Below, piece after piece: positions 27,317 to 35,844 of a DNA stretch of 64,000 nucleotides (the stretch's first letter is position 1; every line of letters starts with the position of its first letter). The stretch comes from Citrobacter sp. Marseille-Q6884 (lineage in GTDB: Bacteria; Pseudomonadota; Gammaproteobacteria; Enterobacterales; Enterobacteriaceae): contig NZ_CAMDRE010000002.1 of the NCBI RefSeq assembly GCF_945906775.1, positions 682,001 to 746,000 of the forward strand. The letters are read 5' to 3'. The position numbers and the translations under genes were made by a program. A model generated the notes under the pieces. The model was not told where the DNA came from and ran no database searches. It was given only the letters and a program-made list of their open reading frames with translations.

Positions 27317-27883
27317 ATGACCATTCATGATGTTAGCAAGAAAAAAAAGAAGAACGATAAGAAACAAAGCGACGACTCCGTCAGAAAACTGACCTCCGGG
27401 GAAGTAGCCTTAGCCAGAACGGTATTCGGCAACCGGATCGATTACGAGAAGGTAAAAATCCATCGCGGTAGCTATCTGCCATTTGGGTTGCAGGATGAAC
27501 ATACCGCCATGACGCCTAATGGTGAAATATATTTCCGGTATTGGTATCGCGATGACTTCTCAAAAAGTTTGCCATTTTTACGTCATTTATTTATTCATGA
27601 AATGAGTCATGTCTGGCAGAGAGAGAAGGGAATGAACGTCATTGCCAGAGGATTGATAAGCTGGTTGGTGAGCTATCGGTATGTGCTCGATGGACGACTG
27701 TTAAGCGAATATCCAATGGAACAACAAGCTCAAATAATTGCAGATAATTTTGCTTTGCAAAGTGAAGGGTATTACGGCTGGTTAAAATTGAGGATTGACC
27801 ATAGTATAACGTTAGATGGCGATATTTCTGAGTCTTTCATTAAACAAGGGTATAAAACCGCGTTAAGAGGATTTCCATGGTGA
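27317..27883 (+). CDS. HExxH putative metallopeptidase, T6SS cargo or accessory
   Basis: A 188-residue protein with a lysine-rich start and the zinc-peptidase motif HEMSH at 94-98, followed by EQQAQIIADNF (135-145), where Glu135 or Asp143 could be a third ligand. Similar short proteins, often labelled Vgr-related, occur next to vgrG in other T6SS loci, and their function is unsettled. No signal peptide is seen. The next gene encodes a putative immunity lipoprotein that overlaps it by seven bases, which suggests an effector/immunity pair, but a structural or chaperone role is also possible. Confidence 0.7.
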   Translation: MTIHDVSKKKKKNDKKQSDDSVRKLTSGEVALARTVFGNRIDYEKVKIHRGSYLPFGLQDEHTAMTPNGEIYFRYWYRDDFSKSLPFLRHLFIHEMSHVWQREKGMNVIARGLISWLVSYRYVLDGRLLSEYPMEQQAQIIADNFALQSEGYYGWLKLRIDHSITLDGDISESFIKQGYKTALRGFPW

Positions 27884-28341
27884 TTCCGATAATTTTTCGG
27901 GTTCTGCGAACAAGCCTGTTTTTTATTATATGTTTGCAAACCTTAACCGGATGTCCGGGGCCTGGTGACAGACTGGAGCCAGATGAGGAGGGGTATATTA
28001 TTTTTAATAATGGGAGTGTTTGCTTCTCTGTCAATGGTGGCGATGACTACGTATTAAAGTACATATCTATTAATCCTCGAGGAACAAACTCCAAAGATGA
28101 AAAAATAATATTCAGCCCACAGTTGCAGATAAATAATGAATTGCTTTGTATTCCACCATCGTTTTATAAATTCAATAAAGATGGTCAGTATTTCATTCAG
28201 GCCAGCTTTGCCTCTTTAAGGCATACAGACCGTCCTCGACGTATTGTTTCAGCGCTGGAGGTGAGTAAAGGCGTGGTTCATAGCATACGACCCAACGATA
28301 TGGAGATCCTAAGGCCGTATGATGAAATAATTAAGAATTGA
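27877..28341 (+). CDS. Putative T6SS immunity periplasmic lipoprotein
   Basis: A 154-residue lipoprotein: a hydrophobic signal peptide ends in a lipobox LTGC (Cys26), followed by PGPGD. The body resembles small T6SS-linked lipoproteins with the sequence pattern SINPRGT and LCIPPSFYKF that are thought to be immunity proteins. Its overlap with the HExxH gene suggests they work together. What toxin it blocks, if any, is inferred only from position. Confidence 0.65.
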   Translation: MVIPIIFRVLRTSLFFIICLQTLTGCPGPGDRLEPDEEGYIIFNNGSVCFSVNGGDDYVLKYISINPRGTNSKDEKIIFSPQLQINNELLCIPPSFYKFNKDGQYFIQASFASLRHTDRPRRIVSALEVSKGVVHSIRPNDMEILRPYDEIIKN

Positions 28342-28366
28342 TGAATAGCAGTATCGGAGGTAAGTA

Positions 28367-28657
28367 ATGAAAGTAATTTACTTTATTGTGCTCGTTATTG
28401 CCGTCGTGCTGTTTGTTCTGGATAGCTTTATATTCAAGTCTATTAAGCACGTAATACAGATTAGCGGTGATGGCAAATACAGCATGAATAATTTTGAAAT
28501 GCTCGTGTTGCTGGTTAAAACCCTTGCCTGCGTCCTCGGGATTGGAGCTGCAATCACTTTTTTTCGTACTCGCAGAGTACCCTTGATTAAACCTGTTACT
28601 TGCCTGTTGGCAAGAAAGTCATGGACTGCAAGTTATCCCATGGAGTCAACATCATGA
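28367..28657 (+). CDS. Small two-segment membrane protein
   Basis: A 96-residue protein with two hydrophobic segments (about 3-22 and 46-65). A strong ribosome site (ggaggt) precedes the ATG, and its stop overlaps the vgrG start as ATGA, so it is probably translated and coupled to vgrG. The family is not recognised. It may be an immunity or accessory protein of the cassette; no function is assigned. Confidence 0.55.
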   Translation: MKVIYFIVLVIAVVLFVLDSFIFKSIKHVIQISGDGKYSMNNFEMLVLLVKTLACVLGIGAAITFFRTRRVPLIKPVTCLLARKSWTASYPMESTS

Positions 28658-31521
28658 GTCTGACAGATACGCTTAAGAACACCCTGTCTGCGCTAACTGA
28701 AGGCGGACTGAACCGCTACCGCCTGGATATTCCGTCCTGCACAGCCTCACTGGATGTGGAAGAGTTTAACGGTAATGAGTTCATGAGCGAGCTTTATACC
28801 TATACCATCATATTTACCAGCAGCGATCAGAATATCAGTTCAGCGCAACTGCTGACCAGGCCTGCCACGCTGACCATGGGAACCGGACCACTGTTGGGGC
28901 TGACTGGGCAGAAAGTGGTACATGGTGTGGTGACGCATTTTAAGCGTATTTGTGGTTCGCGCGACCAGGCGTCATACCAGATTATTATTGAGCCGTTCCT
29001 GTCTTTGCTGCGCAAGCAATTTCGTACCCACCGTTTTTTTGTTAATAAGTCGGTACCGGAAGTGGTTGCAGAGGTGCTCACGGAACATGGCCTTAAAGGC
29101 TGGGAGTATGAGTTTACCCTCAAAGCCGACTATCCAAAGCGCGAACAGATTAACCAGTATCAGGAAAACGACCTCGATTTCATTGAGCGTCTGCTGGCCG
29201 AGGTGGGGATATTCTACTTCTTCACCCTGCAGCCTGACACGCAGACAGAGGTGGTGCACTTCGCGGACAAGCAGAGCGCCTGGACGTTCGGTAAAACGCT
29301 GCCGCTCAACAGCCCGTCGGGAATGAATGACAATGCGGCGGATGCAGTATGGGGTGTCAATGTCCGGCATAATGTGGTGGAGCGTTCGGTCACGGCCAGT
29401 GACTATAACCACCGGGCGGCCCAGAATGTCCTGACTTCCGTTCCGGCGGACATGACCCGCAGCGACGGGGAAGGGAACACCTACGGCGATGTGTATCATT
29501 ACCGCCCGCGTCACCTTGAACGTGGCGACAAAATTACGCCGGCGGCAGAAACCGGTAATTTCTGGGCGCGCCTGGAGCATGAGCGTTTTCTGTCCGGACA
29601 GACGACTATCAGCGGATACAGCAATGATGCCCTGCTTTCTCCGGCCCAGGTGCTGACCATCAGTGAACGAGTGGTACCGCCGACACTGCCATCAGAAACG
29701 GACAACGGTATTATCATTATCCGCACGGGCTATATAGCCAGTCGTAAAGATGCCCTGATCGTGATGTGGGAGGGGATGCCTTATTACGAGAACCGCTGCT
29801 GGCGTCCTGCCGCTAAAAAGCGCCCGGTAGTGAGCGGTACCCTGACGGCCCGTGTTACCAGCGCCAGGGATAACGATATCTATGCCTGGCAAGATGCGTC
29901 GGGCATGTACCGGGTGAAATTCGATGCTGACCGCGACGATAAACGCCAGGGCATGGAAAGTATGCCGGTGCGTTTTGCCAAGCCTTACGGCGGGGACAAA
30001 TACGGCTTTCACTTCCCGCTGATACAGGGCACTGAAGTCGCCATTGCGTTCCATGAGGGCGATCCGGACCGCCCGTATATTGCCCATGCGCTGCACGATT
30101 CCCGGCACGTGGACCATGTCACTGAAGCCAACAGCATGCGCAATGTTATCCGTACAGCCGGCCTGAACAAGCTGCGGATGGAGGACAAACGCGGTGAAGA
30201 GCACGTCAAGCTCAGTACTGAGTACGGGGGTAAAACGCAGCTCAATTTAGGCCACAACGTCAATGCTTCCAGGGTTCTTCGTGGCGAGGGGGCGGAGTTG
30301 CGCACTAACGACTGGGTCAGCGTCCGTGGTGGTAAGGGAGTTCTGCTTACTGCAGATGCTCAGCCTGACGTCGGCAGTAAAATGCTTGAAATGGACAGGG
30401 CTGTAGAACAACTGGAGCAGGCACTCACGCTGGCAAGAAGCCTCCAGGCAGCTGCGAAAGGGGCACAGGCAACGGTATGTGATATCGACAGCCAAAAGAC
30501 GCTTAACAGCTCACTGAAATATCTGAAAATGCCAGGAATGCTGGCCAGTGCACCTGCTGGTATAGGCATTCTCAGTCCTGAGGCTGTCCGGCTTGCTTCA
30601 GGCGGGGCAAGTATTGGCCTCATGTCAGGTAAAAACACCGATATCAGCACCGGGCAATCGTTCACTGTAGCGGCAAGCGAGGCTGTAAGTTTGTTTGCAC
30701 AGGCCGCAGGAATGAAAATGTATGCCGGGGCAGGGAAGGTTGATATTCAGGCACAAGCTGACGCCATGAATGTCTCAGCATTACAGGACATCACTGTCGC
30801 CAGTGGTCAGGGGAGCGTGAAGGTAAATGCCAGCAAGGAACTGATTTTAAGTTGCGGTGGTGCTTATATAAAGCTTAGCGGCGGGAATATTGAACTGGGA
30901 TGTCCGGGGAATATTTTGCTGAAAGCGGCCAATGTTAACCAAACGGGACCAGCAACACTTGATACTCCGCCTCTTACTTTCCCTAAGGGGTATGGTGGAA
31001 CGTTTACTGTTACCGATCCTGAATCAGGGGATATCAAACCATTCACCAATTATAGAGTAACCTCTCCAGATGGTGAGGTGCTTGAAGGAATATCTGACTC
31101 GTCAGGGAAGACTGCACCGTTTTACTCATCGACACCTGGTAATGTAAAAATTGAGTTTCCGCGTGAGCAAAAGGATGAAGGACCTGGGCATTGGGTTACT
31201 GTTGATCATGATTATCACGGGTTGAAGAATACTGCAATTATGGCAATCAACCGCTTAACTTCTATGGGAGATGAGGGGCGTGTTTTTGGTTCAGAAGGGA
31301 AGGACTATATGAATACGAAAAGAGATAAAATCCAGGAATGGCAGCCTTTGCCATCTGATGCTACAGACGAAATAGCGCAGCAATCAGCTGTACGTCGTTA
31401 TGGAGAACAGAGAAAAGTAACGCAAACCTTTCTTGAAGGTGACGACGCTTGGGCTGTTACAGGTCAGTCGTGGCATTGGCAACCAGTTATCGCTGATGAT
31501 GTCTATGAGGGGAACAAATGA
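28654..31521 (+). CDS. vgrG: T6SS spike protein VgrG (TssI) with C-terminal extension
   Basis: VgrG forms the trimeric spike. The 955-residue protein has the gp27-like part (residues about 1-380; GVVTHFKRI, QYQENDLDFIERLLAEVGIFYFF), the gp5 OB-fold and needle region (FHFPLIQGTEVAIAFHEGDPDRPYI) and a DUF2345-like beta region (about 560-770). Beyond about residue 780 is an extension: a transthyretin-like stretch (about 782-835, FTVTDPESGDIKP) and a tail of about 120 residues. Such extensions dock lipase effectors in other VgrGs; here a lipase gene lies just downstream. I chose the ATG at 28654 (MSLTDTL) over an in-frame start 18 codons upstream. Confidence 0.93.
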   Translation: MSLTDTLKNTLSALTEGGLNRYRLDIPSCTASLDVEEFNGNEFMSELYTYTIIFTSSDQNISSAQLLTRPATLTMGTGPLLGLTGQKVVHGVVTHFKRICGSRDQASYQIIIEPFLSLLRKQFRTHRFFVNKSVPEVVAEVLTEHGLKGWEYEFTLKADYPKREQINQYQENDLDFIERLLAEVGIFYFFTLQPDTQTEVVHFADKQSAWTFGKTLPLNSPSGMNDNAADAVWGVNVRHNVVERSVTASDYNHRAAQNVLTSVPADMTRSDGEGNTYGDVYHYRPRHLERGDKITPAAETGNFWARLEHERFLSGQTTISGYSNDALLSPAQVLTISERVVPPTLPSETDNGIIIIRTGYIASRKDALIVMWEGMPYYENRCWRPAAKKRPVVSGTLTARVTSARDNDIYAWQDASGMYRVKFDADRDDKRQGMESMPVRFAKPYGGDKYGFHFPLIQGTEVAIAFHEGDPDRPYIAHALHDSRHVDHVTEANSMRNVIRTAGLNKLRMEDKRGEEHVKLSTEYGGKTQLNLGHNVNASRVLRGEGAELRTNDWVSVRGGKGVLLTADAQPDVGSKMLEMDRAVEQLEQALTLARSLQAAAKGAQATVCDIDSQKTLNSSLKYLKMPGMLASAPAGIGILSPEAVRLASGGASIGLMSGKNTDISTGQSFTVAASEAVSLFAQAAGMKMYAGAGKVDIQAQADAMNVSALQDITVASGQGSVKVNASKELILSCGGAYIKLSGGNIELGCPGNILLKAANVNQTGPATLDTPPLTFPKGYGGTFTVTDPESGDIKPFTNYRVTSPDGEVLEGISDSSGKTAPFYSSTPGNVKIEFPREQKDEGPGHWVTVDHDYHGLKNTAIMAINRLTSMGDEGRVFGSEGKDYMNTKRDKIQEWQPLPSDATDEIAQQSAVRRYGEQRKVTQTFLEGDDAWAVTGQSWHWQPVIADDVYEGNK

Positions 31522-31949
31522 AAGTAATCTTAAAACGAAAACATGTACTATATTTTTGGGCTGTTTTTGATCTCTTTTACATTGTCAGATTTATCTGGTT
31601 GAACATCTCTCAGGGACGAATTCCTTTAATTGATGATATATTGTCTTTTAGCAATATTTATCCACAGCAAGGTGCATATTCTTTAGTCCTTTTTTTATTT
31701 TCATTGCTGCTTAATATATCAATTATTTTTTCTGCTGTAATGTTCTTAAAAAAGTGGAAATATGTAAGTTGGATAGTTCATTTTCAAACGCCATTCAGAC
31801 TATTTTTCATGAACCCTTCTATTTCAATATTGCCATGGATGTTCAAAACTATGTCAATCAAAGTTGGCGCGATGTTTCTTGCCGCTGTATTCTTATCAGA
31901 GATAATTAAGGTTGGGACATTTTATCTTACAAGAGAAAAGAGCTCATGA
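31518..31949 (+). CDS. Hypothetical membrane protein between vgrG and the lipase gene
   Basis: A 143-residue, AT-rich gene whose ATG overlaps the vgrG stop. The product has three to four hydrophobic segments (about 8-28, 50-78, 85-105 and 115-135) and no recognised domain. Position suggests an accessory or immunity protein for the cargo. I do not recognise the family. Confidence 0.55.
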   Translation: MKVILKRKHVLYFWAVFDLFYIVRFIWLNISQGRIPLIDDILSFSNIYPQQGAYSLVLFLFSLLLNISIIFSAVMFLKKWKYVSWIVHFQTPFRLFFMNPSISILPWMFKTMSIKVGAMFLAAVFLSEIIKVGTFYLTREKSS

Positions 31950-31980
31950 ATTTTTTAAATCTGAATAAAGAGGGATGTTT

Positions 31981-34008
31981 ATGGCAGGAAATTCATTAGT
32001 GACATCTGTGACGCATACAGAGGCAAAAGCTACGGCGGGAAGGCAAAAACCTTATTGGGTTGAGTTTCAATTGGTAGATGAGCAGGGTGATCCCGTGGCA
32101 AATATGCCATGGACAGTGGAAAGCACTCATCCTGTTTCCGGGCCGGTAGAGGGATTCACTTATTCTGGTCAGAGCGATGCTGACGGATTTATCCATATTG
32201 ATATGCCGCATGGTCTGGAGCTGAGGCTGACGTTAGATGGCAATCAGCTGGCTACGGAAATGGAAAAACGTGCTTTACGCGTTAGTCGCGATGCGGAAAA
32301 TGATTCTATTGTGCGTCCTGAAGCTGAAGAAAAAGGGTATATCTGGCATTATGCCGTTATCGGTGAACTTTGTCGAACTTCACCAAACTTAGAATTAAGA
32401 CCTGGGGAAATGTTACCTGCATACCACTTTCCTGCAAAAACAGCATTTAAGGGATTCAAATTCCTAACGAATGAACTTGAAAAGCGTCATGTAATAGAAA
32501 TATGCCCTTTCAGAGCCTGGGAACTTGTTCTGCATCATCAAAAGGACTATTCCATTGCGAACGGAATTAATCTTGGGGCAGCAGCAACGCTTGCCTATGC
32601 AGATGACAGTACTCTGGATACGGTGTCAATTACGCGCTTTTTTATTAACCAGTGCCAGGATCTATCCCGCTTACCTCAGCTTTATAAAGACGGCTCTGCA
32701 TGGAATACGTTAGTACAGGATATTCCCTTTAGTGAACGATATCATCCCCCGGTATTTATGGATACCTCACGAGACACGTCACCTAAGGAAGACGAGAAGA
32801 ACCCACTTGGAACAGCCCAGAGAGAGGATGATACTGCTGCAACAAAGGCAGACGGTGATACGCAGCTTTATTATGTTTATAACGCGGATAAGGTGATTGT
32901 TGCCTGGCGTGGAACGGCCAGCTTGTTTGATGTGGGAACGGATCTTGCGTTTAGACCGGTAAATTCAGAATTATGCGATAGAGACAAAACGCAATGTACT
33001 CCGTTACTACCTGCTGGGAAAGTGCATACTGGGTTTTGGAGCGGATATAATCGGGTTGAAAAGAAATTTAATAAAGAAATACTAGAATTATTAAAAACCA
33101 TTGAAAGTAGAATGTTATTTATCTGTGGTCATAGTTTAGGTGGGGCCTTAGCTCTTATTCATGCTGCAAAATTAAAGGGTTATAATCCTTTACTTTACAC
33201 CTATGGGATGCCGCGAACATTTACCCGCGATGCCGCGGTGCAATTGTCGGAAATTACCCATTTCCGGCATGTTAATGATAATGATCCTATTCCAGCCGTA
33301 CCTGCGGAAGCCAACCTGGATAATGAGCTATATAAACTCTGGGGATGGCTGGGGGGGACGCTAGGTTTTTTCTGGTCGCTGGGCGAACTCCTGGCTTACC
33401 AGATGGTTACTTGGGGAGATTGCTTCTGGCATCACGGCAATACGGTCGCCTTTCTCACGGCCACTCAGAGTCGGGAATGGAAAGAGTGCAAAAGAGAGCT
33501 GCCGACTCCGGCGGGGTGTATTACCATCAGAAATACACTTCCCTTTAAAGCTAAACTTTATCTGGTTCCTGCCCTGGCGGAGCAGGAGATGCAGCAGGCT
33601 GGTCAGAAGCAGAAAGAGTTTAAAGCGTCATTAACGCAGACAGATATAACTGACTTTTTCCCAAAAGGGAGTAATCCGAACAGAGGCGTTAATTTAAATC
33701 TTTTTGAACACTATATGACCTCCTATATGCCCTATATGTATAACAAAGTGTTAGAGTTGATTGATAATGCCGGGATAGTGGAAAAACGTACCTTTACTGA
33801 GCATCGGTATAACGTTGATTCATTCAGAGAACAAATGGAAGAAAATAAAAATGATATACCGGAGAGAGAGGTAGCAAGAAATAACATCTTTCTGAATATA
33901 GAAGGACTGCTGGATGCATCGCTTTCCCCTACGCTGTCCATGCCGTCTGGCAACGATACGCTTTTGCGGTTTGCTCAATACGGAGAAGAGGTAATAGAAA
34001 ATGCATAA
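31981..34008 (+). CDS. Class 3 lipase-type T6SS effector (Tle)
   Basis: A 675-residue putative phospholipase. Residues about 24-95 look like a beta-sandwich adaptor (WVEFQLVDEQGDPVANMPW). The central Lipase_3-like core has VAWRGTAS (about 308-314), the nucleophile elbow GHSLGG (Ser385), a candidate Asp435 in HVNDNDPIP, and candidate His484/485 in CFWHHGN. The large C-terminal part is unassigned. It most resembles the Tle2 group of T6SS lipases, but I cannot confirm the subfamily. I chose the ATG at 31981, six bases after agaggg, over one at 31975. The next two genes encode lipoproteins likely to protect the producer. Confidence 0.85.
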   Translation: MAGNSLVTSVTHTEAKATAGRQKPYWVEFQLVDEQGDPVANMPWTVESTHPVSGPVEGFTYSGQSDADGFIHIDMPHGLELRLTLDGNQLATEMEKRALRVSRDAENDSIVRPEAEEKGYIWHYAVIGELCRTSPNLELRPGEMLPAYHFPAKTAFKGFKFLTNELEKRHVIEICPFRAWELVLHHQKDYSIANGINLGAAATLAYADDSTLDTVSITRFFINQCQDLSRLPQLYKDGSAWNTLVQDIPFSERYHPPVFMDTSRDTSPKEDEKNPLGTAQREDDTAATKADGDTQLYYVYNADKVIVAWRGTASLFDVGTDLAFRPVNSELCDRDKTQCTPLLPAGKVHTGFWSGYNRVEKKFNKEILELLKTIESRMLFICGHSLGGALALIHAAKLKGYNPLLYTYGMPRTFTRDAAVQLSEITHFRHVNDNDPIPAVPAEANLDNELYKLWGWLGGTLGFFWSLGELLAYQMVTWGDCFWHHGNTVAFLTATQSREWKECKRELPTPAGCITIRNTLPFKAKLYLVPALAEQEMQQAGQKQKEFKASLTQTDITDFFPKGSNPNRGVNLNLFEHYMTSYMPYMYNKVLELIDNAGIVEKRTFTEHRYNVDSFREQMEENKNDIPEREVARNNIFLNIEGLLDASLSPTLSMPSGNDTLLRFAQYGEEVIENA

Positions 34009-34774
34009 TCAATCAAAAATTATTCTGCTTTCCCTAGTAATGTTGACCGTGTCGGGTTGCAATATGAGCCGGGCCGTAAACAAAACGTTATCCCCACCGG
34101 CAGATACAAAATGGGTCAATGTTGAAGTAAAAAATCCGTCTCAGTATACAAAACCCTTCCCGCTTGAGGTCAGATACATATCATATGAATGTCAGAAAAA
34201 GAGAGTGAGTGGGTTTGATGGTTCAGTGATCACAGAACCCAGCTATAACGTTATTGGGATCCCCATGCAGCAAGAGAGCGGGGATGTCTGGAAAGCAAAG
34301 GTTGCTATGATCGGGGGGGGCTCATGTAAATGGACCTTGAGTGCGGTTAATTTAGGTATAGAGTATATAGACGCTACACATCTTGGCAAAGATCTTGTAC
34401 CTGGCACTGCGGTAGGGGTATCGCTCGCTTTTGATAATAATTCTTCTAGAAATGGGCAGTTTTATATGGTAACAGGTAATGTCTTAAAATTAGCACCTAA
34501 TTATTATCCTTTGATTCATACTAACAAAAGGATTCAGAAAAATGATGCATTAGAGCTTTTTGGTAAAAAAGATTTTATACAAAAAAGAATTGTTTTCAAT
34601 GTCAATAATGATGTTGTTGTCATATTTTCACCAAAACTTGATGAGTCAAAAGTTGTAAAAATGGTTGCGCCAATAGAGTATCGAGTGGGTGCATATTATA
34701 AAATAATATATCCTGATGGAACTGTTGTATCTGATGGATCCACTCACCCTGATATAAGTAAAGTAGAAAGATAG
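34001..34774 (+). CDS. Putative lipase immunity lipoprotein, copy 1
   Basis: A 257-residue lipoprotein with lipobox VSGC (Cys20) followed by Asn, which predicts outer-membrane or periplasmic placement. It overlaps the lipase gene by eight bases. Residues from about 23 to 159 are about 90% identical to the next gene product, while the last third differs. Lipoproteins encoded beside Tle lipases usually inhibit them in the periplasm; that role is inferred here. Confidence 0.75.
   Translation: MHNQSKIILLSLVMLTVSGCNMSRAVNKTLSPPADTKWVNVEVKNPSQYTKPFPLEVRYISYECQKKRVSGFDGSVITEPSYNVIGIPMQQESGDVWKAKVAMIGGGSCKWTLSAVNLGIEYIDATHLGKDLVPGTAVGVSLAFDNNSSRNGQFYMVTGNVLKLAPNYYPLIHTNKRIQKNDALELFGKKDFIQKRIVFNVNNDVVVIFSPKLDESKVVKMVAPIEYRVGAYYKIIYPDGTVVSDGSTHPDISKVER
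34064..34477 (+). repeat. Tandem gene duplication, first unit
   Basis: This stretch of copy 1 corresponds to 34840-35253 of copy 2, 776 bases downstream. The encoded 137 residues after the shared methionine differ at 13 positions, with no gaps. The similarity stops abruptly after 34477. Confidence 0.85.
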
Positions 34775-34776
34775 GG

Positions 34777-35547
34777 ATGAATAAAAGATCTAAGGCATTG
34801 CTCATTTCCTTTTTATTTCTCTCTACGGCTAGTTGCAGTATGAGCCGTGCTGTAAACAAAATGTTATCCCCGCCGGCAGATACAAAATGGGTCAATTTTG
34901 AAGTAAAAAATCCGTCTCAGTATACGAAACCGTTTCCGCTTGAGGTCAGATACATATCACATGAGTGTCTGAAAAAAAGAGTTGGTGGCTTTGATGGTTC
35001 TGTTATCACAGAACCCAGTTATAACGTTATTGGGATCCCCATGCAGCAAGAGAGCGGGGATATCTGGAAAGCAAAAGTTGCTATGACTGGTGGCGGAACA
35101 TGCAAATGGACGTTGAGTGCGGTCAATTTAGGTATCGAGTATATAGATGCTACACATCTTGGCAAGGATCTTGTTCCTGGTACGGCGGTAGGTGTGACCC
35201 TCGCCTTTGATAATGATGCTTCTCGTAATGGACAATTTACCTTTGTCACTGGAGATGTAGATTTATCTCCTAAATATTATCCTTATATAAGAGAGAAGAA
35301 AATGGGGGGGGTAGAGAATAGCTTATCTCTAATTGGTAAGAAAGACTTTCTGTCATTGCGTGTTGGTGAGATTAGTTCTGTGAAGTTTTTCCCTGAAATA
35401 GATGAGATGAAAATAACAAGATTTGTCGGGTTAGAGAAAAAAATAAAAGGTAAGTATCCAAAAATCATTTATCCGGACGGAAGTGTTGCTCCTGAAAAAA
35501 CTCTTTTCCCTGATTTTGATAAGGTCGATAAAATGAATGTTAATTGA
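34777..35547 (+). CDS. Putative lipase immunity lipoprotein, copy 2
   Basis: A 256-residue lipoprotein with lipobox TASC (Cys20), starting two bases after copy 1. The body after the lipobox is about 90% identical to copy 1 for 137 residues (for example PADTKWVN, SYNVIGIPMQQESGD), then diverges apart from short islands such as GKKDF and KIIYPDG. It is either a second immunity protein of changed specificity or an immunity gene kept after a past effector change. Confidence 0.75.
   Translation: MNKRSKALLISFLFLSTASCSMSRAVNKMLSPPADTKWVNFEVKNPSQYTKPFPLEVRYISHECLKKRVGGFDGSVITEPSYNVIGIPMQQESGDIWKAKVAMTGGGTCKWTLSAVNLGIEYIDATHLGKDLVPGTAVGVTLAFDNDASRNGQFTFVTGDVDLSPKYYPYIREKKMGGVENSLSLIGKKDFLSLRVGEISSVKFFPEIDEMKITRFVGLEKKIKGKYPKIIYPDGSVAPEKTLFPDFDKVDKMNVN
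34840..35253 (+). repeat. Tandem gene duplication, second unit
   Basis: Copy of 34064-34477 with scattered substitutions. It covers the mature N-terminal two thirds of the second lipoprotein. Confidence 0.85.
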
Positions 35548-35574
35548 TTTTTATTTAATGTTCGAGGATTCAAC

Positions 35575-35841
35575 ATGACAAAAGGCTTAGTTTTGCTTGG
35601 TGACAATACCTCTCACGGCGGAAAAGTGATCTCCGCTTCTTCCAATATTACTGTTGACGGGAAAAAGGCCGCGTTAGTTGGCGATATGGTCAGCTGCCCG
35701 GTAGATGGGCATGGAACTAATTCTATCGTGGAAGGATCACCGCACCGGACATTTAACGGTCGCGCTGTTGTTGTCGATGGCTGCAAATGTCAGTGCGGTT
35801 GTACAGTAATTTCAAGTGCGCAGAACAGCACAGTAGGATAA
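35575..35841 (+). CDS. PAAR-domain spike-tip protein
   Basis: An 88-residue PAAR protein that should cap the VgrG spike. It shows the usual repeats (GDNTSHGGKVISAS, VGDMVSCPVDGHG) and a cysteine-rich end (CKCQCGC) that could bind metal. A good ribosome site (cgagga) precedes the ATG. It has no toxin extension, so it would serve as a plain tip or adaptor for the separate cargo. Confidence 0.93.
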   Translation: MTKGLVLLGDNTSHGGKVISASSNITVDGKKAALVGDMVSCPVDGHGTNSIVEGSPHRTFNGRAVVVDGCKCQCGCTVISSAQNSTVG

Positions 35842-35844
35842 TCA

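Noticed and set aside
34001..35547. Lipoprotein pair as an assembly artefact
   Set aside because: The copies differ at scattered sites and diverge strongly in the last third, so they are real separate genes.
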